From assembly GCA_026929865.2 (NCBI GenBank), contig CM049396.1:39665001-39729000 (forward strand): a stretch of DNA of 64,000 bases. Reading direction: 5' to 3'. The notes below the pieces were generated by a model. That model was not told where the DNA came from, ran no database searches, and worked only from the letters and a program-made list of their open reading frames with translations. Positions 20,924-32,011 of the stretch are shown piece by piece. This DNA is from Hyperoplus lanceolatus (Eukaryota > Chordata > Actinopteri > Uranoscopiformes > Ammodytidae). A program made the translations under genes and the position numbers. Every line of letters begins with the position of its first letter. Position 1 is the stretch's first letter.

Positions 20924-20976
20924 TGATTGTATGAAAAGTGCTATATAAATAAAGTTTGATTGATGAGCCAGTCAGT
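20924..20976 (+). mobile_element. 3' tail of the interrupted L2 copy
   Basis: TATGAAAAGTGCTATATAAA followed by TAAAGTTTGATTGATGA is the L2 tail with its short terminal repeat. It completes the element that starts at 12758. Confidence 0.75.
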
Positions 20977-21440
20977 AAACACAGTCCCCAAATGTGCAAA
21001 CACATGATTGCTTTATTGTAGACACTCCAATCAGGTTCAAGCACTATACAAATGCAGCAGGTAAATTCACCTGCCTTTTCAATAACCAAAATGGAAGGAG
21101 TCAGAATAACAGTGAGAGTGAGGGGGTTGGAGATGGGGTCCTCCTCGGTCATGCCAATATTAGCCCTTACAACACACCTCACACACTCACATTTTTAGAC
21201 TGATTGCACAACATAGTCACAGCAGGTAACCAAATGCGCCAGACACAATACATTGTCATTTGGGACAATGTGTCATTCCACCATGCTGCTCTGGTCCAGA
21301 ACTGGTTTTAACACCATCCACAGTTCACAGTTCTATACCTCCCACCATTCTCTCCTTATCCAGTTTTTCTCTGCATGGCGGTGGAAGGATGTGGATGAAA
21401 TTCTCCGGACAGATCCAGCTAGGTGAAGAGATAATGTCTA
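20977..21440 (+). pseudogene. IS630-like transposase, DDE core fragment
   Basis: From ~21100 the plus strand encodes HANISPYNTPHTLTFLD and, after a stop and frame change, IWDNVSFHHAALVQNWF then LYLPPFSP. These match the D-containing and LPP(Y)SP segments of IS630/Tc1-superfamily transposases of fish, followed by a remnant of AWRWK. Stops and shifts make it inactive. Confidence 0.7.
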
Positions 21441-22160
21441 GTATTTTCTATACTGTATTTTCTGTTGCCTTTATCAGATTTTTTCAATTTATTTACAGTA
21501 TTATCTGTAATATGTAACCTGTACTGGATACAGTATTTTATGTGTTGTTGTTTGCTGGGATAACAGTGTTATGCAGACTACTGCAGACATGTTTTGTTGT
21601 GATTTTCCATGTTGACTGATTTGGGTGTATGGAGAGAAATAAATTATATTTTCCTCAGTCTGCAGCATTGGTCTTGTCAAGTGTTTGGTGAACTTACAGT
21701 TTTTTACAATTGTTTAAACACATTTTTTGGATCATCAGACACAATGTGCACAATCTGAAAATCTTTGACCAACTGCTTCACCAATTCTGCTGAACTCCAA
21801 ACACATGTCCTGCCTTAGACTCATATTCTCATTCCAAAACACAAATTTTTCACAACACTACACACAATTCTCTATATCTTGCACACTCTTCCTGAATTCT
21901 CTCTCTTGGTATTCACACTACCAATCACATTTCTAAACTCAAAAGGCTTTTGTGCAGTTAGCTATAGAAGGGTCAGAGATGAGCTCCTGTTTGCTGAGAT
22001 TTACAGTAGACTGCACATTTTGGTCCAAATACAGTTTTAGCCGAATACTGTAAACACTAAAAGTGAATGCTATGACCATAGCATCACAACCTCTAACTTT
22101 TGTAACCATCCCCTAAACCAAAGCTCCAACCCTACAAACACGATATATGCTCTGCACTGT
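21441..22160. mobile_element. IS630-like element, 3' and terminal region
   Basis: Non-coding, rich in AAACAC and GCAAAAC words. TTTGCTGGGATAACAGTG and GTTGACTGATTTGGGTGTATG recur at 49840-49935, and 21700-22160 recurs inverted at 56023-56460, which defines it as a repeat family. Confidence 0.55.
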
Positions 22161-22441
22161 GTTTGAAATTCTCCAAAACACTTCTTGAAAAAAAATAAAC
22201 AAATTAAATACCAATCAGTCTAAACCTTAGCACTACAAATAGACCCCATGTGAGCTCAGCTCCTTTATGAGACAGTAAGAGTCAGGGGAAGAGGAGGAGA
22301 GAGAGTGGCAGGAGGACAAGGATAAAGAAGGCAACAGACGGAGACACATACAACAGGAACACTATAGTGGACTATGTTATAGATCATGGCCTATCAATGA
22401 GGGAGCCTGGACAGAGAGTGCAGCCCAACCTGAGTCACTCC
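22161..22441 (+). pseudogene. IS630-like transposase N-terminus
   Basis: Encodes a remnant of the helix-turn-helix region: basic RTRTKKAT-like stretch, TIVDHVIDHGL-like and MREPGQRVQPNLS. The same segment occurs at 39110-39275, 50885-51100 and 51510-51640. It is interrupted at 22442 by a LINE. Confidence 0.6.
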
Positions 22442-23255
22442 ATAATTTTATTTTTTTTATTTAAACCTTTATTTTTTCAGATAAAACATTAAGAACAGTT
22501 TCTTATTTACAATATTGATCTGGTCCAAGAGGCCCCACTAGGAGTAAAGGTACAAATAACAAATACACAAGCATGACTCACTTAGACAAATATAAAACAA
22601 ATGTACAAATGCACAGCCTATGTACAGTAACAAAATAGAAAACACAAAAGCACTAAAAACTAGTCGGGACGGGCGTAGAGGTCTGGACAGGGTGTAATAA
22701 ATAAGAAACAACACAAACATTAAACAAATGTATGCGTGAGTGCGTGCGAGCATGTGTATGCGAGCGGATGCATGTGTCTGGGTGAAAAAAATAAAATACA
22801 ATGAAGATGAAGATGTGTCAATGATATATTGTGTGTGAAGGGTGTGTGTAAGTGAGAAACAGTGGAATCAACAGGAGCAGGGGGGGTCTACTAAAACAAT
22901 GATAAGTTTCTGCTTGAAGGCAGACGGTGAAGTAAACGCTGTAAGTTTGAGGGTGTCTTGAATGTTGTTCCAGTCAAAAGCTGCTGCAAAATGAAAGGAG
23001 TTTCGTCCGAAGGTAGTCCTGGTGAGTGGGTTAGTGAGTTTGATAAGCTCAGATGATCTTGTGCGGTAAGAGCTTCTGGAGAGATGGAGAAGGGAGGAAA
23101 GTTAAGACGGGGTCTTGCCCAGGAGTGTCTTATAAATAAACTGGAGCCAATATCGAAGTCGGCGGGTTTGGAGGGAGGGCCAGTCCACTAGTTTGAAAAG
23201 TTCACAGTGGTGTGTATGAAAGGGAGCATTGGTGGCAAAGCGGATAGCTGAATGG

Positions 23256-25357
23256 TAATAATAATAATAATAAATTTTATTTATATAGCGCTCTTCTCTC
23301 ACTCAGAGCGCTTTACAAAAACAAAACAATAAACAAACAAAAATAACATGTAGAGTTGGGTTGGTGGGTGAACTAGGGGTAGGCAGAGGGGAAGAGATGG
23401 GTCTTGAGTTTGGACTGGAAGATGGTGAGGGACTCAGAGTCACGGATATGTTGGGGGAGGCTGTTCCAGAGCCTGGGAGCTGCCCTGGAGAAAGCTCTGT
23501 CACCAAAGCTGCAGAGTTTAGATGTGTGGGTGGAGAGGAGACTGGCTGAGGAGGATCTGAGGGCCCGAGGGGGTTGATAGGGGGAGAGGAGGTCAGTGAG
23601 ATATGGGGGGGGCCAGATGGTGGAGGGCTTTGTAGGTGAGGACCAGGAGTTTGTAATTGATCCGGAATGAAATGGGGAGCCAGTGGAGCTTTTTGAGGAC
23701 TGGGGTGATGTGGTTCCACGAGTTGGTGTGAGTGAGGAGACGGGCAGCTGCATTCTGGACACGTTGGAGTCTGTTGATGGAGGTGGTGCTGATGCCGGCG
23801 AGGAGTGAATTACAATAGTCAAGGCGGGAGGAGATGAAGGCATGAATGAGTCTTTCAGCAGCATGGGGTGTGAGGGAGGATCTAATCTTTGCAATATTAC
23901 GGAGGTGATAGAAGGAGGTTTTGACAGTGTGACGGATGTGGGGTTCAAGGGAGAGGGTGGGATCAAAAATTACGCCAAGATTGCGGGCCTGGGGGGAGGG
24001 GGAGACTGTGGTGCCATCAATAGTGAGTGTGGGGGGGGGGGGGGGTTGTGAGTTTGCTGAGGGTGGATTTGGAGCCAATTAGGAGGAGTTCAGTTGTGTT
24101 GCTGTTGAGTTTGAGGAAGTTATTTTTCATCCAGAGTGTAAGGGAAGACAGGCAGGATTCAATGTGGGAGATGGGGGGGTTGTGGGGGGATTTGGTACTG
24201 AGGTAAATTTGGGTGGTAAATGATGAAGAGGAGGGGGCCGAGTACAGAACCTTGGGGAACACCTTGTGTGACGGTGACTGTGGCAGATGTGTGGTTGTGA
24301 AGGGACATGAAGTTAGATCTGTCAGAAAGATATGAATGAAGCCAGCTGAGTGCAGTACCTTCGATACCGAGGTTGCTGAGTCTGGTGAGCAGGATGGTGT
24401 GGTTTACAGTATCGAAGGCTGCACTCAGGTCAAGGAGGATGAGGAAGTTGAGGGAACCAGCATCGGCGGAGGTGAGGAGGTCATTGAAGACTTTAAGGAG
24501 AGCGGTTTCTGTGCTGTGGAGAGGGCGGAAGCCAGATTGGAGGGATTCAAAGAGGTTATTGGCGTGGAGATGGGATTGGAGTTGTTTGGTGACTATGCGT
24601 TCAAGGGTTTTGGAGAGGAAGGTGAGGTTGGAGATTGGGCGGTAGTTACAGAGGGAGGTGGGGTCGAGACCAGGTTTCTTGAGGGTGGGGGTGACAGCAG
24701 CAGATTTGAAAGCAGAGGGGACAATTCCATGGGACAGTGAGGAGTTAAAGAGGTTAGTGAGGTAGGGGCAGAGAACAGGGAGGCAGGACTTGAGCAGGGG
24801 AGTGGGGAGGGGGTCAAGGGAGCAGGTAGGAGGTTTGGAGGAGCTTATAAGCTTGGAGAGTGCAAGAGGGGTAACCAAGTCAAGACGAAAATTAGCCATG
24901 TGGCTATAATCTGGCTCAATTGTATATTGTGCACTGTCCCTGCTAAATAAACAATAAATGAAATGAAAGTCAAAGTGGGAGAGACGGCAATGGGGAGGAG
25001 GGGTTGGGAGGTCCAGCGAAATGGGTAAGGGAGGGGCCATTGAATGTGCAGGGGGTTCATGTACAGGGAAAAGTGAATGGTTCATGGTGGTGATTTTGTC
25101 AGCGAAAAACTGGAGGAATGAGTTGCAGAGATCTGGGGAGGAGGTGGAGAGGGTGCTGGTCCGGGGTTTGAGAAGGTTGCTCACTGTGGAGAAGAGGGTT
25201 CTGGGGTTTTGGCAGGGGTCAGAGAAGATGGCAGAGAGGTAGGCAGACTTGGCAGCAGTGAGGGTGTCTTTGTAGGCAGTGAGGTGGAGTTTGTAGGCTT
25301 GGTGGTGGACTGTGAGTGAAGTTTTTTTGGAGAGTCGTTCGAGTTGGCGGCCAGTCT
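23256..25357 (-). mobile_element. L2-type LINE inserted in another LINE
   Basis: Begins in the EN-RT linker (HHQAYKLHLTAYKDTLTAAK), continues through NYRPISNLTFLSKTLERIV, SGFRPLHSTETALLKVFND, LDLSAAFDTVNHTILL and GVPQGSVLGPLLF, then loses the YADD segment by deletion near 24250, and resumes with WMKNNFLKLNS and the L2 C-terminal domain to ~23370. The tail GTAAAGCGCTCTGAGT...GCGCTATATAAA ends in (ATT)n at 23256-23275. Confidence 0.85.
24023..24050. repeat. G-rich simple repeat
   Basis: Long G run after AGTGTG inside the L2 copy; likely length-variable. Confidence 0.7.
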
Positions 25358-26042
25358 GGTGAAGAACGTCCAGTTTGTGTAGCGCTGTTTTTGAAGCCAT
25401 TTTATAGATTGTATCAGCATAGTCAAGGATGGGCAGGATGGTCATTTTTACAAGTGTAAGTTTAGGAGAGCGTGTGAAGGATGCTTTGTTCCGGAAGAGA
25501 AAGGCCAATCTGGCTTTCACTTTAGTCTGAATATTGTTGATATGGACGGAGAATGAAAGGGAAGAGTCCAGCCAAAGCCCTAGGTATTTGTAGGACTTGA
25601 CAAACTCCAGTTCGGAGTTGTCAGCGCAAAGGATCTTGGGTGGGCTGGAAGTGTTGTTTTTCCGATCGAAAAGTATGCATTTGGTCTTTTTAGAGTTGAG
25701 CCGTAGATGGAGGTTGTGGAAAGAGTGCCCAATAGAAGTGAGACTGTCCTGAAGAGTGGAGGCTGCGGAGCAAAGAGAAGGGCCAGATGCGTACAGGATA
25801 GTGTCATCAGCATAAAGGTGGATCCTGGAGCTGCCTGCAGCCTTGGCCACATCGTTAATATAGATGGAAAAGAGCATAGGCCCCAAGATTGATCCCTGAG
25901 GCACCCCTTTAGTAATAACTAGTGGCTCCGACAGAATTTTCTCTGTCTTGACCTGTTGGATCCGGTTAGTCAGGCAGCTGGCAAACCAGTTGCAACAGGT
26001 GGGGGATAAACCAATGCTAGAGAGCCTACTCAAAAGGGTCAT
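24159..26042 (-). pseudogene. Chimeric 627-codon ORF spanning two LINEs
   Basis: One uninterrupted frame encodes the RT of the outer LINE (residues ~1-230) and then the linker and RT of the inserted L2 (residues ~232-605). The junction lies after KLDVLH near 25355. Two RT domains of different clades in one frame result from a same-strand, in-frame insertion; it is not a known protein architecture. Neither half is complete. Confidence 0.8.
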
Positions 26043-26068
26043 GTGATCAACTGAATCAAATGCCTCCT

Positions 26069-26452
26069 ATAATTAGGAGATTTAGACTGGATATCAGGTG
26101 ATCGTTTCCCTGTTGCTTCTCAAAGGATGACATTGAGTGTGGTGTTGATGAGGCGATGTGGCCAGAAGCAAACAGGAGGCGGTATCCATAAAAGGATTCA
26201 TAATCCAACCACCCAATTCCTTACAACTTTTTTTTACCATTGTTCCCTAATTTTACTGTAATTGTTTCTTAGTTCATACTGACACACTGAATTGCTTGAC
26301 CTGCAGTCCTGCCTATTCATTGTGTTTGTTTGAAATGGCAAAATAAACTATTCTGCAACATGTGTGTTAGCATTTGTCAAAAACCGTAAAGTATTTGTTG
26401 TTACTGTAGGTGAAAGTGTATGAACATGCAAAGGCATAATTCTACTGATAAA
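26069..26452. mobile_element. IS630-like element, part after the LINE insertion
   Basis: Resumes the sequence broken at 22447. GTTTCCCTGTTGCTTCTCAA and GAGGCGATGTGGCCAGA align with the transposase C-terminus segment seen at 52985-53100 (FPRCLARE, CDVDEVMWPDANRR), so this copy joins N- and C-terminal parts without the catalytic middle. Confidence 0.55.
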
Positions 26453-27805
26453 AATCCGTATACCTTCCGTTCAATCCATATCCGTTTGGAAATCAAAAAA
26501 AAAAAAAAACTAAAAGTGACCTGTTTTTTTTAATAATCATCCTCTCATCTACATTATATATTATACTAAAACACGTTTTTATCCATTTTTAATGACAATT
26601 CATGACCAGGATATCAAATATGAGAATAATGGCCTAAATGTTGATTTTGAAAAATACATGTTTCAATTTAGTGAAAAAAGTGTGTGCGCACGCGTGTGTG
26701 TGTGTGTGTGTGTGTGTGTGCGCACGCGCACAGAGGGCGAACTTAACCATTGCGCAAAGGTAGGCAATTGCCTTGGGTCTCATAGTCATCTAATAAATGT
26801 TTGTTTTACTCTTCATTCATTATTCACCAATTACATGCGGACGTCAGCATCGCACTGGGAACTGAGGGACACATCCTACATTATTGATAAAGTTATTGAT
26901 ACTCGTGATCAGCCGAGGCATGAGCCCCAGTGCAGACAGCTGCATATGAAAGCATTTTTATTGGTTAGGTCCACGAGTGAAAATCGCGTCTGAGGCGATC
27001 GTCGTCTCTGTCTCTCTTTTTTCCGTGTCTTCACTTCACTTGCCGAGTCAAAGTGGGCAATCGCTCAGTTTAAGGGTGTGTGTGTGTCGAGGAAAGAAGA
27101 AACTTGTCTAGGCTATATTTTGTCCACGTTTAGGCTATCTGAATTGAGCTTTTTGTAAAATAAGGCTCTTGATGGTAGCCTATGACAGACAATGACATAG
27201 CAGCCTTTGGCAGCCAGCCAAAATATATTTCCCCTCTCACTTAAGATTAAATATTTGGTGGTTTGTCCCGTTTTGATCTGGATCAACAGTTGTATGTCTG
27301 TCGCTGTTTAGATCATGCCTCGTTTCCTCTGAGCAGCACAGTTCGGTTCGGCAGGGTTACCCTACTAGATCTTCCATGCGTTTCCAATACCGACAAGAGG
27401 CTTTAGCCTACTTAAAAGACGGACATAGCCATGTTCAGAAAACAGTCTATGGGTCAGAGCCATCACGGCGCTGGCCGCACATAGCTTGTGGCATTGTGGC
27501 AGCGGGACACAGTTTAACCCGCTGATTAATATAAATTATTATTTGGAACTTCAAAAATTAAAATGCAAATTTTTTACATTTTCTGTTTGTCTCCTTTCCC
27601 ATTTTCGTATGTAAAGGGTGACATGGAAAATAAAAAATAAGAAATGGCAATCAATTCATGTTTTACAGGCATATTTTGAATAAACCAGTCCATTTTTTTT
27701 TTTTTAAATGAAACAAATAATTAAAAAATTAAATCAAACAGTTTTTTTCGTTTTTCGTGTTTTGATTTCCAAACGGATATGGATTGAAAGGAAGGTACAC
27801 GGATT
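26453..27805. mobile_element. DNA transposon with ~45 bp inverted ends
   Basis: AATCCGTATACCTTCCGTTC and TCCATATCCGTTTGGAAATC at the left recur inverted at 27765-27805 with few changes. GATAAA flanks both sides (26447-26452 and 27806-27811). The interior is non-coding and has a TG microsatellite. Superfamily not assigned. Confidence 0.8.
26680..26735. repeat. TG microsatellite with CGCACGCG borders
   Basis: (TG)n of about 14 units flanked on both sides by GCGCACGCG-type alternating purine-pyrimidine sequence, a potential Z-DNA tract. Confidence 0.8.
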
Positions 27806-28311
27806 GATAAAGCATTCATATAGTGTTTTACATTTATACTATAGTGTTTTCCATTCTGCACACCAGTGTTTAATGAGTGCTAGAAATGTTTAGTCATATG
27901 ATGTATGTGTTTGTCATTTGAAAAGAAAACACCATTTAGTGAAGAGTTAACACTGTTTTGTGGGTAAAGTGTGCTTTTGCAAGAGCAGTGAAGAAATTCG
28001 CATTTTGTGTTTGAGATTTGTGTTTAGGGTTTTGAAAAAGTGAGGTAGTCTATCAGGAAATTTTAAGCAATTGTAAAAAACTGTATTGTATATTTGCACT
28101 TTCTCTGTGTACTTTTTATACATTACTCAAATCACTCAAAGTAGAATTACTAAAAGTGTTTAAGGTTAACAACAGCAGTGTGTAACTGGTTCAGACATAA
28201 TTAAGTAAGATGAAAAGTGTGTGTTTCATATGGTGACAAAATAAGTTTTTTATAAAATAGTGTATAGTTTTGAAAAGAGTGTTTCATTTTGCAAAGGGTC
28301 TTAGGTGTTTT
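27806..28311. mobile_element. IS630-like element, terminal region
   Basis: Non-coding; contains TTCAGACATAATTAAGTAA, GTGTTTCATATGGTGACAAA and TTTTGCAAAGGGTCT, which recur at 50085-50205. Ends where Tc1 sequence starts. Confidence 0.55.
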
Positions 28312-28441
28312 GTGTCCTCTGGGCTCCAGAAGAAATGGACCATCCAGATAGTTACCAATACAAAGTTGAAAAGCCAGCGTTTGTGATGGTATGGGGGTGG
28401 GTTAGTTCCCATGACATGGGTAAATTGCTATGAAGGCACCA
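28312..28441 (+). pseudogene. Tc1 transposase, N-proximal catalytic fragment
   Basis: Encodes YQYKVEKPAFVMVWGWVSSH and DMGKLL, the segment before the second catalytic Asp in Tc1 transposases. It breaks at a TTAA where a large element is inserted; the next part of the protein is at 35168. Confidence 0.75.
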
Positions 28442-28475
28442 TTAAAGAGCACCTATTATGCTTTTTCAACTTTTC

Positions 28476-29131
28476 ATCATCATCATCTTCAACCGCTTAT
28501 CCGAAATCGGGTCGCGGGGGCAGCAGCTTGAGCAGGGAACCCCAAACTTCTCTTTCCCGGGCCACCTCAACCAGCTCTGACTGAGGGATCCCGAGGCGTT
28601 CCCAGGCCAGCGTGGAAATATAATCTCTCCACCTAGTCCTGGGTCTTCCCCGAGGCCTCCTCCCAGCTGGACGCTCCTGGAACACCTCCCTCGGGAGGCG
28701 CCCTGGGGGCATCCTTACCAGATGCCCGAACCACCTCAACTGGCTCCTTTCAACGCAAAGGAGTAGCGGCTCTGCCCCGAGTTCCTCACGAATGACTGAG
28801 CTTCTCACCCTATCTCTAAGGGAGACGCCAGCCACCCTCCTGGGAAAGCCCATTTTGGCCGCTTGTACCCGCGGTCTCGTTCTTTCGGTCATTACCCAGC
28901 CTTCATGACCATAGGTGAGGGCAGGAACAAAGATCACCCGGTAGATCGAAAGCTTTGCCTTACGACTCAGCTCTCTTTTCGTCACAACAGTGCGGTAAAG
29001 CGAGTGCAAAATCGCCCCTGCTGCTCCGATTCTACGGCCAATCTCACGCTCCATTGTTCCCTCACTCGCAAACAAGACCCCGAGGTACTTGAACTCCTTC
29101 ACTTGGGGTAAGGACTCATTCCCTACCTGTA
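28476..29131 (-). pseudogene. RTE/Rex3-like LINE, C-terminal fragment
   Basis: About 200 open codons: EFKYLGVLFASEGTMEREI, KRELSRKAKLSIYR, ALTYGHEGWVMTERTR, VIREELGAEPLLL, QLRWFGHLVRMPPGRLP and GRPRTRWRDYIS. This is the end of an ORF2 abundant in fish. The 3' end carries short GAT repeats at 28476-28490, as in Rex3-type elements. It is 5'-truncated and in antisense to its neighbours. Confidence 0.8.
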
Positions 29132-29579
29132 GTATGACCTATAAACGTTGTTATAATTTATAGTCATGTTTAACCATACTAAAGTGTCAAATAATGACTT
29201 AAATGCATTTAGACGTATTCCCTGCTGACCGTCTGGGGTGGCTGTGCAGAGCGCTAAAAACTAGGACAGCCGGTCGCGATTCACTTGTTCAAATTTCCGG
29301 GATTTATCAACGTAGATCAATCCAGATTGTCCATGTATGGCAATGCAGCAACGTGCTCAGGCATGCTCCTGCCTCCACCTGCCTCCACCTGCCTGCTCAA
29401 ATCTGCCTGCGCACTGCTGAAAATGTTCCGGAAGGTAACCAATCACAACGGAGTGGGGTTGGCAGGAGGGGGCGAGGGGGCGGAGAAGGACGAAGCCGTG
29501 TGTTGACAGAGAATGCTGAGAGCGCCCAGATGAGAGGAAGAGTTTCCCGAAAATCTACATAGTTTTTTGTGCTGTGACT

Positions 29580-30620
29580 GTCATGATCCTGCCTGGGCCT
29601 CTTGCCCCTGTATTGTTTTTCCCCTTTGCCCTTGTCTGTGTCTGGTGTAATTGCAGGGTTGGAGTCAGGTGTGTTGGAGTCAGGCACCAGCATTCACAGC
29701 TGCCATCTATCACCAAGCAACTGCTCTTCTTAAACCCGGCCTAACCTTCCAGACCCTGCCAGATTGCAGACTCTAGCTCTATCCCATTCGAGGGGCCGCA
29801 GCCTACAAAGGCTGCATTTGAAGACCGATTGCGTCATAGCGGCGCGCAGAGGCTTGTCCCATTTGCAAGGCTCCTTCATATGCGGCCGAGACATGCAGCC
29901 TTCGTTTCAAGGTTTTGAAGGGTCCAACTGATGTATCCTTAGCGGCCCAACATATCCCGAGATTCATTGCATTTTTTTCAGAGATGGCATGAAATAAAAT
30001 AAAAAATAACAAAACAGCAACGTGTTGCTCCATCTTCTTAACTTGTATCTTCCTTTCTTTTTTTCTTCTTGTACTATTTTTTCTTTTCGTCTGGTAGGCA
30101 ACTTCTTTTTCTTTTTTCCTCCGTTGACAAGGCTGTCTCCATTGGCAGCAATCAGGGTTGCTAGGCAGCACAGGAGTGGCGAGTCGTCACGCAAGGTAAC
30201 GGCTTGTTACGCAAACCGGAAATGCTCGTATACGGAGACCTGCGGAGACCGTCTTTTTTGACAACGCTCGTTCTGCCTGTTTTCGGCCTTCACGGGCTAT
30301 GGCCTTCATAGATCGCGTAGAGCGCGTCCTTAGAAGGATGCAGCCCCTTAAATGAGATGCAGCTTATGTTTCACACACTCTCCCGGCCTGACTCTCAGCC
30401 ACCAGCTCCAGCCCTCGCCAGCCAGCACTTCCTCCCGGACCCCTCTGCCTGCCTGCTCTCGCTCAGCTCCCTGGACTTTCCCCGCTGCTCTCCCCCAGAG
30501 CCCCATGACAGCAAGCTTCCCCCCAGATCACTGCCCTAACCCCTAGCTGAGTCCTTCAAAATAAAACTTCTTAAACTGGTACTGTCTCCACGCCTGTGTT
30601 CTCCCTGTCCAGCCGTAACA
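29580..30620 (+). repeat. 5' LTR of Gypsy element, with insertion
   Basis: The part from 29672 (TGTTGGAGTCAGG) to 29784 and 30355-30620 matches the 3' LTR at 34732-35084. AATAAA at 30560-30565 and the end GTAACA at 30615-30620. The first ~92 bp has no partner in the 3' LTR. Confidence 0.75.
29785..30354. mobile_element. Non-autonomous DNA transposon inside the Gypsy 5' LTR
   Basis: Inverted ends CATTCGAGGGGCCGCAGCCT and CATTTAAGGGGCTGCATCCT (read inward). It is absent from the 3' LTR, so it inserted after the retrotransposon. Interior non-coding with a T-rich tract. Confidence 0.75.
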
Positions 30621-30639
30621 CTACAATCTGGCCCTAAAC

Positions 30640-31455
30640 ATGGACACAGCTGAGACGAACCCCCTCCACCAGGCATTGGCAGCGCAGGGAGTTCTCGTGG
30701 GGCAACATGATCAGGCCCTCCGTGATGTTATTTCCACATTAAGTGGTCTCTCCACCAGTGTGGCTGCTCTGGGACAGCAACTCAACATTGTCTCGGCACA
30801 CCTCGTCCCAAAAGCTCCTGCCGACCCCGGTCTCTCCCAACAAGACCCTGCCCCAGCACCGTCGCTTCCCCAAGCCCTTGAGCCCCGTGTCCCGGCGCCG
30901 CAGCGCTATTCTGGTGATTTTGGGGCATGTAGGTCCTTTCTGATTCAGTGCTCCTTAGTCTTTGAGCAACAGCCCTCCACTTATGTCACCGATAAGGCCA
31001 ATATCTCCTATATTGTCAGCTTACTCACGGGTAAGGCATTAACCTGGGCATCAGCAGTGTGGGAGAGCCAGTCAGCTGTTTGTTTTTCTTTTTCAAATTT
31101 TTTGACGGAAATGAAGAAGGTGTTCGATCACCCGGTGCTCGGCAGGGATGCCACCAAACGACTCCTCCTACTACGACAAGGTACCCACAGTGTAGCTGAG
31201 TATTCAGTAGAGTTCAGGGCTTTAGCGACAGAGACGGGGTGGAATGATGAGGCTCTTCAGGGGGCATTTCTCAGCGGACTAGCCGACCCAGTTAAGGATG
31301 AGTTAGCAGTTCGGGGTGAGTCAGCTAGTTTGGACGAGTTAGTGGCCCTAGCTATCAGACTTGATAATCGCCTTAGAGAGCGTCGAAGGGAAAGAGCCGG
31401 GCGGCCTCATGGCCCGTTCTCCTCCTGTTCCCCCCCCCCCCCCCAGCTCCTGTAA
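30640..31455 (+). CDS. gag: Gypsy gag
   Basis: 271 codons from ATG 30640. N-terminal heptad-like region (QHDQALRDVISTLSGL), Pro/Ala linker, then the capsid domain: YSGDFGACRSFLIQCSLVF, ISYIVSLLTGKALTWA, FDHPVLGRDATKRLLLLRQG and AEYSVEFRALATETGW. This is the Sushi/PEG10/RTL-type gag. The frame ends in a C11 run (31430-31444), where length change likely separates it from the zinc knuckle. Confidence 0.85.
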   Translation: MDTAETNPLHQALAAQGVLVGQHDQALRDVISTLSGLSTSVAALGQQLNIVSAHLVPKAPADPGLSQQDPAPAPSLPQALEPRVPAPQRYSGDFGACRSFLIQCSLVFEQQPSTYVTDKANISYIVSLLTGKALTWASAVWESQSAVCFSFSNFLTEMKKVFDHPVLGRDATKRLLLLRQGTHSVAEYSVEFRALATETGWNDEALQGAFLSGLADPVKDELAVRGESASLDELVALAIRLDNRLRERRRERAGRPHGPFSSCSPPPPQLL

Positions 31456-32010
31456 GACACCCCCCATGCCATTCCTCCAGTTGGTCTCCTGAATTCCCTG
31501 TCTTCCCCTCCTCTTCAGTAGAGGAGCCCATGCAGCTGGGCTGAGCCAAACTCTCCAATGCTGAGCGCTCTCGGAGGATAAATGAAGGGCTCTGCATTTA
31601 TTGCACTCAACCCGGCCACTTCCTGAGCTCTTGTCCCCAGCGGCCAAAAGGGGAATGCTCCCCAGTAAGGGTGGGAATACTGGTGAGCAAGACCACTTTG
31701 GTGCCTTTCCCTTAAACTTGCATGCAACTGCAAGCTACACTCTCCTGTAACCAACAAACCCATTCGCTGTTCGCTCTGGTGGACTCTGGAGCTGACGAGA
31801 GCTTTCTGGATGCGGACTTCGTTGCTAAGGCAGGCATAGCCACTCAACCGCTCTCTACTCCCCTCAATGCCCAGGGACTTAATGGGAAGCTTCTGGCACA
31901 GGTTACCCATCGCACAGAGCCCCTTCTCCTTGTCCTGTCAGGTAATCACCATGCAGTTATCCAGTTCCACATTATTTCTTCCCCTCACGCTCCCTTAGTT
32001 TTGGCCCAGC
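31456..32010 (+). pseudogene. Gypsy zinc knuckle and protease
   Basis: CIYCTQPGHFLSSC at ~31595-31636 is a CCHC knuckle that binds the RNA genome. Protease from ~31722: [18 protein letters not shown] with the DSG active site and ending near [10 protein letters not shown] stop after the knuckle and a frame change near 32010-32025, at a GGTTAACTTGGTTAAG direct repeat, break it. Confidence 0.8.
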
Positions 32011-32011
32011 C

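Larger units (their letters stand above)
22448..26068 (-). mobile_element. LINE (jockey-superfamily, CR1/Rex1-like) carrying an L2 insertion
   Basis: Flanked by ATAATT at 22442-22447 and 26069-26074. RT part at the right: AFDSVDHMTLLSRL, ITKGVPQGSILGP, HLYADDTILYASG, FVKSYKYLGLWLD. After the L2 insertion the C-terminal part resumes (SAIRFATNAPFHTHHCEL, WPSLQTRRLRYWL) to about 22870, followed by a 3' UTR ending AATAAAGGTTTAAATAAA. It is 5'-truncated at AFDSVDH. Clade is uncertain. Confidence 0.75.

Noticed and set aside
23303..23966. Proline/serine-rich ORFs on the minus strand
   Set aside because: They are alternative frames of the L2 C-terminal domain; the real frame shows the APRLWNSLPQHIR motif.
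26592..26993. 133-codon ORF across the TG microsatellite
   Set aside because: Composed of repeat-derived Val/Cys runs, inside a non-autonomous transposon, no domain.
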